This document shows positions 61,649 through 64,000 of a DNA stretch of 64,000 nucleotides, in pieces. The notes under the pieces are model-generated. The model ran no database searches and was not told where the DNA came from. It was given only the letters and a program-made list of their open reading frames with translations. The DNA comes from AWTP1-13 sp033764875 (lineage in GTDB: Bacteria; Pseudomonadota; Alphaproteobacteria; Rhizobiales; Hyphomicrobiaceae). The DNA is taken from assembly GCA_033764875.1 (NCBI GenBank), contig JANRIO010000110.1:17511-81510 (forward strand), read 5' to 3'. Made by a program: the position numbers and the translations under genes. The stretch's first letter is position 1, and each line of letters opens with the position of its first letter.

Positions 61649-61800
61649 CGCCGGCTCCAATTCGCCGCCAGCCCCGCGCAAGCCGGCCACAGCCGCGTCG
61701 GCCGCGGACGTCAGCGTCCGGACGAACTCGGCACCGGCGACCGCGGCCCTCGCGTTGCAGCCGCGCCTGCCCGGGATCCGTGGTCACGACAGCACACAGC

Positions 61801-61828
61801 AAAAAGGGCGCGCCCATCGAGCGCGCCC
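61801..61828 (-). terminator. Rho-independent terminator of rpoH
   Basis: On the minus strand an eight-base perfect stem GGGCGCGC/GCGCGCCC with a seven-base loop is followed by TTTTTGC. It begins 26 bases after the rpoH stop codon. Confidence 0.92.
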
Positions 61829-61853
61829 CTCGCAACTCCTGCTGCAGCCGTCA

Positions 61854-62762
61854 TCAGACGGCGGCGCGGTGATCCTCGCTGTCGCCCTTGCCTTGCCGCG
61901 CCGACTTCTGCACGGCTGCCTGGACCTTCTCGAAGGCGCGCACCTCGATCTGCCGGATGCGCTCGCGCGACACGCCGAACTCGGCCGACAGGTCCTCGAG
62001 CGTGGCCGGGTCCTCCGCCAGACGCCGCGCCTCGAAGATTCGCCGCTCGCGCTCGCTCAGCGTCGACATGGCCCGCGCCAGGTAGCCCTTGCGCAGGTCG
62101 AGCTCCTCGCTCTCCACGAGGCGCTGCTCCTGGTCGGGCGTCTCGTCGACGAGCCAGTCCTGCCACTCGCCGCTACCTTCCGTCTCCGCGCGCACCGGCG
62201 CATTGAGCGAGGCGTCGCCGCCGAGACGGCGGTTCATCGACACGACGTCCTCCTCGGGCACGCCGAGCTTGGTCGCGATGTGCGTCACCTGGTCGGGGCG
62301 CAGGTCGCCGTCCTCCAGCGCCTTGATCTGCCCCTTCATGCGGCGCAGGTTGAAGAACAGCTTCTTCTGCGCGGCCGTGGTGCCCATCTTCACGAGGCTC
62401 CACGAGCGCAGGATGTACTCCTGTATCGAGGCGCGGATCCACCACATGGCGTAGGTGGCGAGGCGGAAGCCCTTGTCGGGATCGAAACGCTTCACGGCCT
62501 GCATCAGGCCGACGTTGCCCTCCGAGATCACCTCGCCGATCGGCAGGCCGTAGCCGCGATAGCCCATGGCGATGCGGGTGACGAGCCGCAGGTGCGAGGT
62601 GACGAGGCGGTGCGCGGCGTCGGAATCGGCGTGCTCCTGCCAGCGCTTGGCCAGCATGTACTCCTCCGCCGGCTCCAGCATGGGGAACCTGCGGATTTCC
62701 TCCAGATAGCGCGCGAGCCCACCGGCTCCACCGACGACGCTGGGAAGTGCTTTCGTAGCCAT
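61854..62762 (-). CDS. rpoH: RNA polymerase sigma factor RpoH (sigma-32)
   Basis: This is a 302-residue heat-shock sigma factor. Region 2 contains LISEGNVGLMQAVKRFDP and the -10 recognition WWIRASIQEYILRSWSLVK. The RpoH box QKKLFFNLRR follows, and region 4 has LSAEFGVSRERIRQIE for the -35. ATG 62762 with AGAGGAAAG upstream gives the N-terminus usual in Hyphomicrobiales (MATKALPSVVGG). A GTG at 62816 with GGAGG five bases before it would add 18 residues and cannot be excluded. It is followed by its own terminator and preceded by the pseudouridine synthase gene on the same strand. Confidence 0.95.
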   Translation of the reverse strand: MATKALPSVVGGAGGLARYLEEIRRFPMLEPAEEYMLAKRWQEHADSDAAHRLVTSHLRLVTRIAMGYRGYGLPIGEVISEGNVGLMQAVKRFDPDKGFRLATYAMWWIRASIQEYILRSWSLVKMGTTAAQKKLFFNLRRMKGQIKALEDGDLRPDQVTHIATKLGVPEEDVVSMNRRLGGDASLNAPVRAETEGSGEWQDWLVDETPDQEQRLVESEELDLRKGYLARAMSTLSERERRIFEARRLAEDPATLEDLSAEFGVSRERIRQIEVRAFEKVQAAVQKSARQGKGDSEDHRAAV

Positions 62763-63008
62763 CTTTCCTCTGGCCGGCGTCTCGGTCCTCGAACCCGCCG
62801 GCTCCCTCTTGCTCACTGTATCCTCCAGCTCGCTGCACTATGTGCGTCAAGCTTGGCGGCACAGAGGCGATAGCCTGCCTGTCCTGTCACGAGCAAACCA
62901 CGTTGCTGTGTGCCGCCAATAACGCTCCCTCACGGGATAGTGGACAAACGGTGAAGCCACCCGGATTCCGTCTTCGGCCGGCTGCACAAAACATGGACAA
63001 TCCGTAAC

Positions 63009-64000
63009 CTAACCGGGCCGCTGGCCTGGCCCGGCCCGCAGCGCCGCCACCAGCGCGGCCATGTCCGCCGGCAGGGCACTCTCGAACGCGAGGCGCTTGC
63101 CGGTAACGGGATGCTCGAACTTCAGTTCCGCGGCGTGCAGCGCCTGGCGGCCGAGCGCTGCCAGCGCGGCGGCGGCCGCAGGCCCGAGCTTGCGCGCGCT
63201 GGCCTTGTGGCCGGAGCCGTAGGTCATGTCTCCGAGCAGGGGGTGGCCGATGTGCGCGAGGTGGACGCGCACCTGGTGGGTTCGGCCAGTCTCGAGCGTG
63301 AGCCGCAAAAGGCTGGCGACAGGGCGGCCGGCATCGCCGCGTGCCGCGGGAAACGCCTCCAGCACGCTGTAGTGGGTGACGGCGCGCCGGCCGCGGTCGC
63401 CCGCGACCACCGCCATCCGCGTGCGGTTGGCACTGCTGCGCCCGAGCGGCGCGTCGATGCTGCCGCGCGGGCGATCCGGCACGCCCCAGGCGAGCGCACG
63501 GTAACCGCGCTCGAGCCTGCCGTCCGCGCCGTGCGCGGCAAACTGCTCGGCGAGCGCCCGGTGCGCGGCGTCGGATTTGGCCACCAACAGCAGGCCGGTG
63601 GTGTCCTTGTCGAGACGGTGCACGATGCCGGGCCGGCGGACGCCGCCGATGCCGGACAGGCTCGGCCCGCAATGCGCCAGCAGGGCGTTCACCAGCGTGC
63701 CCGACGCGTGGCCAGCAGCCGGGTGCGCCACCATGCCCCGGGGCTTGTCGATGACGATCAGGTGCGCATCTTCGTAAAGCACGCTGAGCGCGATGGCCTC
63801 GGCCGCCGGCTCGGCCGGCGCGGGGGGCGGGATGTCCAGCAGGTAATAGCCCGGCGCCGCCCGCGCCGCGCCGTCGGTCATCACCACCCCGTCCCGGCTG
63901 AGCCGCCCCTCGGCGATCAGCGCCTGGAGGCGGGCGCGGGAGAGGTCGGCCAGCCGCTCGGCCAGCGCCTTGTCCAGTCGCAGCCCCGCCGCCGTCTCGT
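63009..64000 (-). CDS. rluD: RluA-family pseudouridine synthase (RluD-like); 5' end outside window
   Basis: This open frame continues past the right edge. The visible part begins inside an S4 RNA-binding domain (LRLDKALAERLADLSRARLQ) and continues with the catalytic domain, whose HRLDKDTTGLLLVAK holds the nucleophilic Asp. GRTHQVRVHLAHIGHPLLGD follows, the second RluA signature. RluD makes three pseudouridines in helix 69 of 23S rRNA; other RluA members have different targets. The neighbourhood with rpoH is typical of Hyphomicrobiales. The symbol is tentative. Confidence 0.9.
   Translation of the reverse strand, partial: ETAAGLRLDKALAERLADLSRARLQALIAEGRLSRDGVVMTDGAARAAPGYYLLDIPPPAPAEPAAEAIALSVLYEDAHLIVIDKPRGMVAHPAAGHASGTLVNALLAHCGPSLSGIGGVRRPGIVHRLDKDTTGLLLVAKSDAAHRALAEQFAAHGADGRLERGYRALAWGVPDRPRGSIDAPLGRSSANRTRMAVVAGDRGRRAVTHYSVLEAFPAARGDAGRPVASLLRLTLETGRTHQVRVHLAHIGHPLLGDMTYGSGHKASARKLGPAAAAALAALGRQALHAAELKFEHPVTGKRLAFESALPADMAALVAALRAGPGQRPG

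Overview
The window is about 68% GC, with dense genes, many ATGA/GTGA/TGATG stop-start overlaps and transporters of the TRAP, NitT/TauT ABC and Liv ABC types. The neighbours rluD-like, rpoH (with an RpoH box) and a TTAA-N7-TTAA CtrA-type site point to an alphaproteobacterium, most likely of the order Hyphomicrobiales. I cannot name the genus. No rRNA, tRNA, CRISPR array, transposase or phage gene was seen.

Layout. (1) 2-7363: an apparent catabolic operon. It has a molybdenum hydroxylase whose molybdopterin subunit is split into two translationally coupled genes, then MoxR and VWA (CoxD/CoxE-like) maturation proteins, an amidohydrolase, a metallo-beta-lactamase-fold hydrolase, and an SMP-30 lactonase fused to an isochorismatase-like domain. 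(2) 7374-17595: an EF-hand lipoprotein, an SDR, a bis-MGD molybdenum oxidoreductase, a large exported alpha/beta hydrolase, and a 2-oxo/hydroxy-acid cassette (Ldh2, RraA-like, HpcH aldolase) holding a remnant of a 2-hydroxyacid dehydrogenase. (3) 17653-22049: a Cys-rich exported pentapeptide-like protein, a DJ-1/PfpI protein divergent from a GlxA/AraC regulator, and an overlapping DNA-alkylation-repair pair (methyltransferase and YcaQ-like glycosylase). (4) 22143-29539: a complete three-subunit molybdenum hydroxylase divergent from a DctPQM TRAP transporter and a DUF1330 protein. (5) 29671-39490: a NitT/TauT-type ABC importer followed by an arylsulfatase and an SdsA1-type alkylsulfatase, a DUF2147 protein and a cytochrome P450; this looks like use of sulfate esters or other organosulfur. 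(6) 40369-50214: a fused indolepyruvate:ferredoxin oxidoreductase convergent with thiolase, FadB/J-like and FadE genes of acyl-CoA oxidation; fadE has a clear promoter overlapped by a palindrome. (7) 50636-53716: inorganic sulfur oxidation (c-type cytochrome, flavocytochrome c sulfide dehydrogenase flavoprotein, SoxY, SoxZ, a dual-CDGSH protein). (8) 53851-59387: a branched-chain amino-acid-type ABC operon with a small membrane protein and a strong terminator. (9) 59621-64000: conserved housekeeping genes (AmiC, RpoH, RluD-like), with an unexplained lower-GC stretch between amiC and rpoH.

Taken together, the window reads as the accessory catabolic part of a heterotroph or mixotroph. It imports organic acids, sulfate esters and amino acids, activates (hetero)aromatic compounds with molybdenum hydroxylases and a P450, funnels products to acyl-CoA oxidation, and oxidises reduced sulfur. 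Small palindromic repeats mark several intergenic spaces.
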